64,000 bases of DNA. Origin: DASXIF01 sp036498145 (lineage in GTDB: Bacteria; Actinomycetota; Actinomycetes; Mycobacteriales; Jatrophihabitantaceae). The notes beneath the pieces were generated by a model, which was given only the letters and a program-made list of their open reading frames with translations, was not told the DNA's origin and ran no database searches. The DNA lies in NCBI GenBank assembly GCA_963708625.1, contig CAVPSV010000004.1, forward strand, positions 1,302,001 to 1,366,000. The letters are read 5' to 3'. Shown one piece after another: positions 9,577 to 18,711 of this stretch. Positions within the stretch are counted from its first letter, which is position 1, and every line of letters starts with the position of its first letter. Both the position numbers and the translations under genes were made by a program.

Positions 9577-9688
9577 TGATCAAAGTACGTTTCCGGGCGC
9601 ATTTGGCCGCAGACGTACTTTGATCACGGGTGGGGGTCGAGCGGCCCGGTGGCGGCCGATATCGCCGTAGACGTACTTTGATCACGGG
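9577..9688. repeat. Three copies of a TGATCAAAGTACGT element, inverted and direct
   Basis: TGATCAAAGTACGT at 9577-9590 is mirrored by ACGTACTTTGATCA at 9613-9626 and again at 9671-9684. The last two sit in 24/25-matching direct repeats (9606-9630 and 9664-9688). The element lies between the ilvE stop and the downstream gene start. The inverted pair could end ilvE transcripts or bind a regulator. Confidence 0.7.
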
Positions 9689-9700
9689 ACGGGCGATGGC

Positions 9701-10797
9701 TCAGTCGAGCTGGTGCATCCAGCCGTGCGCGTCCGCGACCTGCCCGGTCTGGATGCCGAGCAATCGCTCCCGCAGCTGCATGGTGATCGGGCCGGGCGTC
9801 CCGTCGCCGACCGTCCACGACGCGTGGGCGCTCTTCACCGACCCGACCGGCGTGATCACCGCGGCCGTGCCACAGGCGAACACCTCGCTGATCGCGCCGG
9901 ACGCGTTGCCCTCGCTGCCACTCGTCGGTGGAGACCTTGCCCTCCTCGGCCGCGTACCCGAATTCCTGCGCGATCGTCAGCAGCGAGTCGCGGGTGACGC
10001 CCGGGCAGCAGCGTGCCGGTGAGCGCCGGCGTCACGATCCGGGCGTCCGAGCCGGACCCGTACACGAAGTACAGGTTCATCCCGCCCATCTCCTCGACCC
10101 AGCGGTGCTCCACCGCGTCGAGCCACACCACCTGGTCGCAGCCCTGCTCGGCCGCCTGCGCCTGGGCCACGAGCGACGCGGCGTAGTTGCCCGCGCACTT
10201 GGCCTCGCCGGTGCCGCCCACGGCGGCGCGGGTGTACTCGGTGGACAGCCACACCGACACCGGCTGCACGCCGCGCGGGAAGTAGGCGCCGGCCGGCGAC
10301 GCGATGAGCAGATAGCTGTACGGCGTCGACGGGCGCACGCCCAGGCCGACCTCGGTCGAGATCATGAACGGCCGGAAGTACAGCGACTGTGCCGGATCGG
10401 TCGGGCACCCACGTCGGCGTCGACCTCGAGGAGCAGCGCGCAGCGACTCGATGAACAGCTCCTCCGGCAGCTCGGCCATCGCCAGCCGCTGCGCGGAGCG
10501 CTGGAACCGCGCGCGCGTTGGCGTCCGGGCCGGAACGCCGCGATCGAGCCGTCGGGCTGGCGGTAGGCCTTGAGCCCCTCGAAGATCTCCTGGCCGTAGT
10601 GCAGGGCCATCGTCGCCGGGTCGAGCTGGAGCGGGCCGTACGGCCCGACCAGTACGTCGCCCCAGCCATCGGCTCGCGGTCCAGTCGATGCGGACCATGT
10701 GGTCGGTGAAGTACCGCCCGAAACCGGGATCGGCAAGAATCGCCGCACGCTCGGCGTCGGTGCGCGGTTTCGGGTTTCGCACCACGGTGAACGCCAT
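9701..10797 (-). CDS. ilvE: Branched-chain amino acid aminotransferase, frameshifted
   Basis: Reassembled across frames the gene encodes about 365 residues, the normal length of class IV IlvE. It starts MAFTVVRNPKPRTDAERAA and contains FGRYFTDHMVRIDW, MALHYGQEIFEGLKAYR, the PLP-lysine region EAKCAGNYAAS, DQVVWLDAVEHRWVEEMGGMN and, near the end, TPVGSVKSAHASW with GPITMQLRERLLGIQ. It transfers the amino group between Leu/Ile/Val and 2-oxoglutarate. Indels near 9915, 10010, 10415, 10515 and 10670 break the frame. A cell lacking IlvE would need these amino acids, so the breaks are probably sequence errors. Confidence 0.88.
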
Positions 10798-10809
10798 AGC
10801 TTGGACATC

Positions 10810-11501
10810 CTAGTTCTTCGCGCCTGGCGCATCGCGTGACCGGCTTATCGGGCAGAGATCGCCGACGTCCGAGGTGAGAACTGAGACGAGTGAGCCGATC
10901 TCCTCGTCGGTGCTGGCCAGGACGACCGCCGGCAGCGACTTGGCCAGCAGGTCCAGCAGCCGGTCCGGTCGAACGGACGGGTGGCGATCCACGAATGACG
11001 CATTCCTCCACGAACGCCACCCAGCCGTGCACGGCCAGCGGCGGCCCTGGCCTGCATCTGCAGACCCATCGCGGCGACCACGTCGATGACGCGGGCGGCC
11101 AGGGTTGCGCGCGTCCTCGTCGGAGATGGCCCGCATGTCGGCGTCACCGCTGGCCGCGCCGCGGACAAGCGAGGTGTAGTTGTCCGGGTTCTCCTCGACG
11201 TAGTCGATGAACGACGCGCAGCGAGTCGTGCAGACGCCTCCAACGGCGGCTTCGACTCGTCCGGCATGGTTCGCCGGAGCAGCTCCTGGGCGGCCGCGCG
11301 GGCGACCTCCAGGTGGAACTCCTGCTTGGACGAGAAGTAGTGGAACAGCAGCCCCCGCGAGATTCCGGCCTGTTGGGCGATGTCGTCGACGGACAGCTCG
11401 TCCAGGGTGCGGGTGGCCAGCATCTCCACCCCGAGCGCGATGAGCTGGGCACGCCGCGCCTCCGGCGACAGCCGTACCCGCTTCTCGATGCGCTGCGTCA
11501 C
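10810..11501 (-). CDS. TetR-family repressor of the adjacent monooxygenase operon, frameshifted
   Basis: The GTG start opens a basic N-terminus followed by the TetR HTH: LIALGVEMLATRTLDELSVDDIAQQAGISRGLLFHYFSSKQEF. The C-terminal ligand domain continues through frame changes near 11215, 11100 and 11000 and ends LLDLLAKSLPAVVLAS...DAPGAKN, about 230 residues in all. It diverges from the monooxygenase gene, with a 76-bp gap containing an inverted repeat over that operon's promoter. It should therefore repress the neighbouring oxidation operon until a lipid- or ketone-like inducer binds. The inducer is unknown. Confidence 0.82.
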
Positions 11502-11519
11502 GCGCGCGATCCTACGCTA

Positions 11520-11556
11520 TTGAATGTGAGCCAACTAGCTATTGACTCGCGTTCAA
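11520..11556. promoter_or_regulatory. Imperfect palindrome, probable TetR operator
   Basis: TTGAATGTGAG (11520-11530) faces CTCGCGTTCAA (11546-11556), matching at 9 of 11 positions as an inverted repeat. It lies between the divergent TetR and monooxygenase genes and overlaps the -35 box of the latter. Confidence 0.55.
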
Positions 11557-11570
11557 TGACTGGATAACCT
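11542..11570 (+). promoter_or_regulatory. Sigma-A-type promoter of the monooxygenase operon
   Basis: TTGACT (11542-11547) and TAACCT (11565-11570) are 17 bases apart. The start codon at 11578 lies 7 bases after the -10 box, so the mRNA is probably leaderless. The palindrome 11520-11556 covers the -35 box, which fits repression by the divergent TetR protein. Confidence 0.65.
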
Positions 11571-11577
11571 CGACAGC

Positions 11578-13151
11578 ATGACGCAGGTATCCGAGCCGAC
11601 GCGGCCGCGGAACAGCGCCGGACGCCACCGGCCCGGCACGTCTCCGTCCTGATCATCGGCGCCGGCTTCGCCGGCCTCGGCGCGGCGATCCGGCTGGCCC
11701 AGCAGGGCCGCCGCGACTTCCTCGTCGTCGACCGGGGCAGCGAGGTCGGCGGCACCTGGCGCGACAACACCTACCCCGGCGCCGCCTGCGACGTGCCGTC
11801 GCACCTGTACTCGTACTCGTTCGAGCTCAACCCGACTGGACCCGCTCGTTCTCGCCGCAGCCGGAGATCCAGGACTACCTCGTCCGCACCGCGCGCAAGT
11901 ACGGCGTGCACGACCACCTGCTGCTCGACACCGAGGTGCTCGACGCGCGGTGGGACGGCGACGCAGCACGCTGTGGCGGGTGCAGACGACCGCGGGCACG
12001 CATCACCGCCGACGTGCTCGCTCCCGCCGTCGGCGCGCTGTGCGAACCGGCGCTGCCCGACATCGACGGCATCGACGACGTTCGCGCGGCGAGATCTTCC
12101 ACTCCGCCCGCTGGGACCACGGCGCCGACCTGGCCGGCAAGCGCGTTGCGATCATCGGCACCGGCGCGTCGGCCGATCCAGATCGTGCCCGCGATCGTCG
12201 ACAGGTCGCGCACCTCGACGTCTACCAGCGCACCGCGCCCTGGGTGATGCCGCGACACGACCGCGCCTACCCGGCGCTGGAGAAGCTCGCCTACCGGCGC
12301 GTCCCCGGACTGCAGCGACTCGGCTCGCGAGGCGATCTACTGGGGCCGCGAGCTCGTACGTGCTCGGCTTCGCGTTCCAGCCGGCCGATCCTGCGCGCCG
12401 CGCAGCGCATCGCCGCGCGCAACATCGACAAGTCGATCGCCGACGCCGGCCTGCGCCGCCGCGTCACGCCGAACTGGCAGATCGGCTGCAAGCGCATCCT
12501 GATCTCCAACGAGTGGTACCCCGCACTCGCCCGCGACCACGTCGACCTGGTCACCGACCCGATCCGCGAGGTCCGCGCCGAATGCGATCGTGACGGCGGA
12601 CGGCACCGTGCGCGAGGTCGACGCGATCATCGTCGCGACCGGCTTCCACGTCACCGATTCACCCGCCTACGACCGCATCACCGGCGCGGACGGCGTCAGC
12701 CTCGGCGAACACTGGCGTGCGCACGGTCAGCAGGCCTACAAGGGCGCGACCGTGCACGGCTTTCCCAACATGGTCTTCCTGATCGGCCCGAACATGGGCC
12801 TCGGGCACAGCTCGATGGTCTACATGGCCGAGTCGGCGATCAACTACCTGGACAGCGCCCTGCGCGACGATGGACGAGCACGGCTTGGCCACCTTCGAGG
12901 TGCGGGCCGACGTCGCAGCAGGCGTACAACGAGCGCATCCAGCGACGCATGCGGCGCACCATCTGGACCCGCGGCGGCTGCGCCAGTTGGTACCTCGACA
13001 AGAACGGGAACAACACCACGCTGTGGCCCAGCTTCACCTTCTCGTTCCGCCGGATGACCAGACGCTTCGACCTGCGGCGTACGACGTCCACCGCGCGGGC
13101 AGGACCGACGAAGCCGGCACAGCCGCCACCCGCGAAGCCGTCCCGGCATGA
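11578..13151 (+). CDS. Flavin-containing monooxygenase (Baeyer-Villiger/MymA type), frameshifted
   Basis: About 510 residues after frame repair. Near the N-terminus VLIIGAGFAGLGAAIRL is the FAD-binding GxGxxG, followed by VGGTWRDNTYPGAACDVPSHLYSYSF, typical of Baeyer-Villiger and MymA-type enzymes. A second GxGxxx (VAIIGTGAS) for NADPH follows FHSARWDHGADLAGK, which resembles the BVMO fingerprint. Later blocks are NWQIGCKRILISNEWYP, VDAIIVATGFHV and IGPNMGLGHSSMVYM. It would insert oxygen into a ketone or oxidise a lipid carbonyl. Frame changes near 11640, 11840, 11955, 12090, 12310, 12580 and 12870. First gene of an operon with an SDR and an esterase. Confidence 0.85.
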
Positions 13152-13188
13152 GCACGACAGCACCCATCCACGCAGCCCAGGAGGCGTC

Positions 13189-14064
13189 ATGACAGACATC
13201 AGCGGACGCGTCGCGGTCGTCACCGGCGCCGGCTCCGGCATCGGCCGGGCGCTCGCCTACGAACTCGCCCGGCGCGGCGCGACGGCTGGCGATCAGTGAC
13301 GTCGACGAGGTGGGGCTCGCCGAGACCGCGCGCCACGTGCGCGTCATCGGCGCCGACGGTGCACGAACGGCGCCTGGACGTCACCGACCGTGCCGCCGTA
13401 CTCGCCTACGCCGACGAGGTTGCGCGCGAGTTCGGCACCGTCAACATCGTGATCAACAACGCCGGCATCGCCTTCACCGGCGACATCGAAGACGATGACG
13501 TTCGAGCAGATCGAGCGCGTCATGGACGTCGACTTCTGGGGCGTCGTGAACGGCACCAAGGCGTTCCTGCCGCACCTGATCGCCTCCGGCGACGGGCACG
13601 TCGTGAACATCTCCAGCCTGTTCGGCCTGATGTCCGTGCCCGGGCAGGGCGCCTACAACGCCGCGAAGTTCGCGGTGCGCGGGTTCACCGAGGCGCTGCG
13701 CCAGGAGATGATCGGCCGAAGGGCACCCGGTGCAGGTCACCTGCGTGCACCCCGGCGGCATCAAGACGAACATCGCCCGCAACGCCGGCGCGACCGACGG
13801 CGCGCGACCAGGCCGCGCTGGCCGAGCTGTTCGACAAGAAGCTGGCCCGGACCTCGGCCGAAGTCCGCCGCCCGGATCATCCTGCGCGCCGTGCGCAACG
13901 AACCGCGCCCGGGTGCTGGTCGGGACTCGACGCCAAGGCGCTGGACCTGCTGGTCCGGCTGCTCGGCTCCGGCTATCAGCGCCTGGTCGCGCTCAGCACG
14001 AAGAAGATCGGCGCCGCGACCGGAGACCGAGAAACCGGCCGTGACCGAACGGGTCAGCGCCTGA
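13189..14064 (+). CDS. Short-chain dehydrogenase/reductase (SadH-like), frameshifted
   Basis: About 285 residues after repair. MTDISGRVAVVTGAGSGIGRALAYEL carries the TGxxxGIG cofactor motif, NIVINNAGIAFTGD the NNAG motif, and NISSLFGLMSVPGQGAYNAAKFAV the catalytic Ser and YxxxK. CVHPGGIKTNIARNAG follows. It starts at ATG 13189 with AGGAGG just upstream. It would interconvert an alcohol and a ketone, feeding the monooxygenase before it. At least eight single-base insertions interrupt it (near 13285, 13365, 13495, 13725, 13805, 13870, 13905, 14025). Its stop overlaps the next start in TGATG. Confidence 0.85.
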
Positions 14065-15054
14065 TGCATCTACCGCGACGCGCCGTCACCGGGGCGAGCG
14101 CGGCGTTCTACCGCGTCGCGCTGCATCACCGGATGCCGGTGCGAGTGGCCCGGCGCATCGTCGACGCGAGCGCCGCGAGCATGCGCGTACCGCGGGGCAC
14201 CGTGGTCCGGCACGGCACGCTCGGCGGCCGCCCCGTCGAACGCACCACGGTCGGTGCGACCGAGCGGCCGCGCGCGATCCTGTACCTGCACGGCGGCGGC
14301 TACACCGTCGGCTCGGCCCGGCTGTACCGTGGCTGCGCGGCGTACCTGGCCGCAAGTGCCGAGGCCGTCGTCTACAACCTCGACTACCGGCTGGCGCCGG
14401 AACACCCGTACCCGGCGGCGCTCGAGGACGCCGTCGCCGCCTTCCGCGAGCTGGTGGACGTGCACGGCTACGACCCGCGCGGCATCGCCATCGCCGGTGA
14501 CTCCGCCGGCGGCGGGCTCAGCGTCGCCGCGGCACGGGTGCTCACCGACGCGGGGCTGCGACCGGGCGCCCTCGGGCTGCTCTCGCCGTGGACCGATCCG
14601 GTGGACGAGCAGTTCACGATGCAGCGCGACCGCGTGACCAACGTGGCCTGGGGACGTGCGTGCGCCGCGCTGTACCGAGGCTCGGCCGACCCGACCGATC
14701 CCGGGTACGCGCCGATGCACGGGCAGCCTGGACGGCCTGCCGCCGATGCTGATCCACTGCAGCACGGTGGAGATGCTGTACCCGCAGATCGAACGCTTCG
14801 CGGAGAAGGCGCGCGGCGCGGGCGTCGACGTGGAGTTCGTCGCGCGCGAGGACTGGTGGCACAGCATTCACGTGCTCGCCGGCGCATTGCGCGAAGCGAC
14901 CGACGCCGTCACCGACGTCGGCGCATTCCTACGTCACCAGCTCACGCCGCGCGCGATCCGGACGTCGCTGCGCGCACGTCCTGATCAGGCATCTCCCGAT
15001 CAGCCTGTACGCGGCTCAGCCTGGGTGATCAGCCGGCGCGGACGTTGCCGGTGA
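14064..15054 (+). CDS. HSL-family esterase (LipR-like alpha/beta hydrolase), frameshifted near the end
   Basis: About 330 residues. The oxyanion-hole motif LYLHGGGYTVGS, YRLAPEHPYPAALED and the nucleophile GDSAGGGLS are the hallmarks of hormone-sensitive-lipase-type esterases. After an indel near 14727 the protein continues LPPMLIHCSTVEMLYPQIERF, with catalytic His in DWWHSIHVLAG. It would hydrolyse the ester made by the upstream Baeyer-Villiger-type enzyme. The start ATG shares its A with the SDR stop. The last 25 residues run into the convergent gene at 15029, so the true end may be earlier. Confidence 0.83.
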
Positions 15055-15951
15055 GGTGCGGCTTGCCCGACTTCGCATTGCGCACGTCGAGCAGCCAGTC
15101 ATTGCCGTCCGCCGTGCTGGTGATCGCGATCGTCGACGGCAGGAACACCGGCGTCTTGAACGACACGTCCACCACGAACGAATCCGGCAGCCGGCCCTCC
15201 AACGTCGCCAGCGTCCGCGCCTTGAGCCACATGCCGTGCGCGATCGCCTTCGGGAAGCCGAACGCCCGCGCGGCGAGCGAATGCATGTGGATCGGGTTGC
15301 GGTCACCGGACACCGCGGCGTACCTGCGCCCGATGTCGTCCGGCACTCGCACCTGCGCGACCGGCCCGGCCGGCTCGCTCGCAATCGGCTTGGGCCGGCG
15401 CTTCTTGTCGCCCTCATCGCTGCCGCCGGCGCCGCTCGCGCCGGCTCCTTCGGCGCCTTGCCGCGGCGCAGATACGTGCTGCGCCCGGACCAGACCAGCC
15501 TCGTCCCCGACCCGGGCCTCGGCGAGCAGATCGAACTGCCGACCGGCCGGGTGCGCGCGCAGGTTGCCCGCGCGCACCGAGAACGCCACCGCCTCGTCGC
15601 TGCGCACGTCCCGCATGCACGGTGATCGTGTTGCCGACGTGCACCATGCCCACCAGCGGGAACGGGAAGCGCCGGCTCGCGTCATCAGCGCCACCGACAG
15701 CGGGAAGGCCAGCACGTGCAGGTAGGTCGGCGGCAGCACGTCGCTGGTCCGGAAGCCGCACACCCGCTCGTAGGCGGTCAGGTGCGCCGGGTCGATCTGC
15801 TGCTCGGCCAGCTCGTAAGTCGTCGTCCGGCAGGCTCGTCGCCGCCGCGGTGCAACGGGCCGGTCACCGCCGCCCGCGCGTACAGCGGCAGCAGCGAGGG
15901 CGGTGCGGAGAGGTGCTTGACCGTGCCGCGGGCCGACTCGGTGGCGGCCAT
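15029..15951 (-). CDS. htdX: MaoC-family hydratase (HtdX-like), frameshifted
   Basis: About 305 residues over three frames, starting MAATESARGTVKHLSAPPSLLPLYARAAV. The C-terminal hot-dog domain has the hydratase-2 motif SGDRNPIHMHSLAARAFGF followed by AIAHGMWLKART, giving the catalytic Asp and His. It would hydrate trans-2-enoyl thioesters to 3-hydroxyacyl thioesters in fatty acid synthesis or breakdown. The start lies 9 bases from the fabG4 stop. The gene order htdX-fabG4-fadA2 matches that known in mycobacteria. Frame changes lie near 15650, 15770 and 15830. Confidence 0.82.
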
Positions 15952-15959
15952 CTGCCGGC

Positions 15960-17292
15960 TCACGCTCCGACGAGGTTCTGGCCGCACACTCGCAGCACCT
16001 GGCCGTTCACCCCGCCCGCGCCCGGTGAGGCCAAGCCAGGCGACGCCCTCGGCCACGTCGACCGGCAGTCCCGCCTGCTGCAGGCTGGACAGCCGCCGCG
16101 CCACCTCCCGCGTCGCGAACGGCATCTTCGCCGTCATCTCGGTGTCGATGAAACCCGGCGCGATCGCGTTGATCGTCGAGTCGCCGTGCTTGGCGAACTA
16201 CATGCGCCGAGGACCGCACCAGGCCGATCACGCCGGCCTTGGTGGCGCCGTAATTCGTCTGGCCGCGGTTGCCGGCCAGCCCGGTGGTGGACGAGATGCA
16301 GACGACCCGTGCCTGATCGCGCAGCTGCTCGCTGTCCAGCAGCGCTGCGTTGATCCGCAGCTGCGACTCGAGGTTCACCGCGATCACCGAGTCCCACTGC
16401 TCGGGCTTCATGTTCGCCATCAGCTTGTCGCGGGTGATGCCGGCGTTGTGCACCAGCACGTCCAGGCCGGCCGTGTGCGCGTCGAGATGGGTCAACAGCC
16501 GCTCGGGAGAATCCGGCGCGGCGACATCGAGATGCAGGGTGGTGCCGCCGATCCGGTTCGCCACCTTGGCGAGCGCGTCGCCGGCGGCGGGCAGGTCGGC
16601 GACGATGACGTGCGCGCCGTCGCGGGCCAGCACGCCGGCGATCGCGGCGCCGATGCCACGCGCTGCGCCGGTGACCAGCGCCGTCTTGCCGGCCAGCGGG
16701 TGGTCCCAATCCGCCGGCGCGGGCGCGACACCCGGCGCCGAGCCGGACCGGCTGGCCGTCGACGTAGGCGGACTTGCCGGACAGGAAGAACCGCAGCGCG
16801 GACTCCAGCGACGCGTCGTCCTCGACCAGCAGCAGGTTCGCCGTCGCGCCGCGCTGCAGCTCCTTGGCCAGCGAGCGCACGATGCCGTCGAGTCGCCTGG
16901 CGCGCGGCGTCGGTCGCGACATCTGCCCCGTCCGGCGGCACGGCCAAGCACCATGCACCCGGCCGGACGGCAGCAACTGGCGCAGCCGGCCGGCGAAGAA
17001 CGTCCGGACCCGGCCAGATCGGCCGGCGCCTGCACGTCCCGGGCATCCAGCACCATCGCGGCCCAGCGATCCTCGTCGCTGGCCGGCTCGCGCACATCCG
17101 CGCCGGCCGCGGTGAGCAGCTCGGCCAGCCCCTGGGCGGGAATGCCGGCGGTGGACCCGAGCAGCAGCGGACCCGGCAGCAGCGGGTCGCCGGCGTGGTA
17201 GCGCCGCAGCACGGCCGGCCGCGGCAGGCCGACGCGGGTGGCGACGGCCGAGCCGAGCGGCGAGTTGACGAGTCCAGGTACCTATCGCTCAT
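15960..17292 (-). CDS. fabG4: High-molecular-weight 3-oxoacyl-ACP reductase (FabG4-like), frameshifted
   Basis: About 444 residues after repair, close to the 454 of mycobacterial FabG4 and far longer than ordinary FabG. The N-terminal 200 residues (MSDRYLDLV..., GDPLLPGPLLLGS, WAAMVLDARDV) form the flavodoxin-like extension. The C-terminal SDR part has TGAARGIGAAIA, VLVHNAGITRDKLMANM, CISSTTGLAGNRGQTNYGATKAG (catalytic Ser, Tyr, Lys) and ends VCGQNLVGA. It reduces 3-oxoacyl-CoA or ACP with NADH. Start is ATG 17292, 5 bases after the fadA2 stop. Breaks lie near 16020, 16130, 16205, 16735, 16905, 17000 and 17275. Confidence 0.85.
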
Positions 17293-17297
17293 GGGAC

Positions 17298-18584
17298 CTA
17301 AGCCTCCAGGATCGCGACGACGCCCTGGCCGCCGGCCGCGCAGATCGAGATCAGTCCGCGGCCCGAGCCCTTCTCGTGCAGCAGCTTCGCCAGCGTCGCC
17401 ACGATCCGCCCACCGGTCGCCGCGAACGGGTGGCCGGCGGCAAGGGACGAGCCGTTGACGTTGAGCTTGCTCCGGTCGATGGCACCGAGCGCGGCGTCCA
17501 GCCCCAGGTACTGCTTGCAGAAGGCGTCGTCCTCCCAGGCCGCCAGCGTGGTCAGCACGGTGGACGCGAACGCCTCGTGGATCTCGTAGAAGTCGAAGTC
17601 CTGCAGCGTCAGGTCGTTGCGCGCGAGCAGCCGGGGCACTGCGTAGATCGGCGCCATCAGCAGGCCGTCGGCACGGCGATCGCCGTGCACGTAGTCGACC
17701 GCCGCGGTCTCCGCGTCGACGAAGTGCGCGAGCACCGGCAGCCGGTGCGCACTGCGCCCACTCGTCGCTCGCGATCAGCACCGTGGACGCGCCGTCGGTC
17801 AGCGGGGTGGAGTTGCCCGGCGGTCATGGTGCGACCCTCGCCCTTGCCGAACACCGGCTCGAGCTTGGCGAGCTTGTCCACGCGTCGAGTCCGGGCGCAG
17901 GTTCTGGTCCCGGCTCAGGCCGAGGTACGGCGTCAGCAGGTCGTCGAAGAAGCCGCGGTCATACGCCGCGGCGAGGTGGTGATGGCTGGCCGCGGCCAGC
18001 TCGTCCTGCGCCTGCGCGGCTGATGCCCCATTCCTTGGTGGTGATGGCCTGGTGCTCGCCCATCGACAGGCCGGTGCGCGGCTCGGAGTTGGCCGGGATG
18101 GCCGGCGCCAGCTGCTGCGGCCGGATTCGCGAGAGTGCCTTGAGCCGGGCCCCGACCGTCTTGGCCCGGTTGACGCGAGCAGCACCTGGCGCAGGTCCTC
18201 GTTGACGGCGATCGGCGCGTCCGAGGTGGTGTCCACGCCGCCGGCGATGCCCACCTCGATCTGCCCGAGCGCGATCTTGTTGGCGACCACGATCGCTGTC
18301 TCCAGACCGGTGCCGCAGGCCTGCTGCAGGTCATAGGCCGGGGTGTAGGCCGACAGCCGGGAGCCGAGCACGGCCTCGCGGGTGAGGTTGAAGTCGCGGC
18401 TGTGCTTGAGCACCGCGCCGGCGACAACCTCGCCGAGGCGCTCACCCTGCAGCCCGAACCGGGCGACGAGCCCGTCGATGGTGGCCGTCAGCATGTCCTG
18501 GTTGGACGCGTGGCTGTACGGGCCGTTCGAGCGTGCGAAGGGGATCCGGTTGCCGCCGAGGATGGCGGCCTTTCGAGTGCTCAC
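17298..18584 (-). CDS. fadA2: Acetyl-CoA acetyltransferase (FadA2-like thiolase), frameshifted
   Basis: About 429 residues. The GTG start at 18584 is preceded by GAAAGGA. Early motifs are RIPFARSNGPYSHASNQDM and the catalytic Cys in QQACGTGLETA. The C-terminal part has FDFYEIHEAFAST (His), NVNGSSLAAGHPFAATGGR (His) and ICAAGGQG. It cleaves 3-ketoacyl-CoA or condenses acetyl-CoA. It is the first gene of the fadA2-fabG4-htdX operon, which together supplies thiolase, ketoreductase and hydratase steps. Frame changes lie near 17750, 17815, 17885, 18025 and 18175. A divergent acyl-CoA oxidase starts 128 bases away. Confidence 0.87.
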
Positions 18585-18711
18585 GAGGGTCCTTTCGCCG
18601 TGCTTGTTACTCAAAGGTAACCGGTACGTTGAGTGGGAAGAAGACGTCTGTGTCGCCCGTTACGGGCGGCTCGTGTGACCTTTCCCGCGCGCGGAGGACG
18701 GATACCCACAC

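Noticed and set aside
9577..9688. Possible CRISPR array
   Set aside because: Only three short copies in mixed orientation with unequal spacing, and no cas genes in the window.
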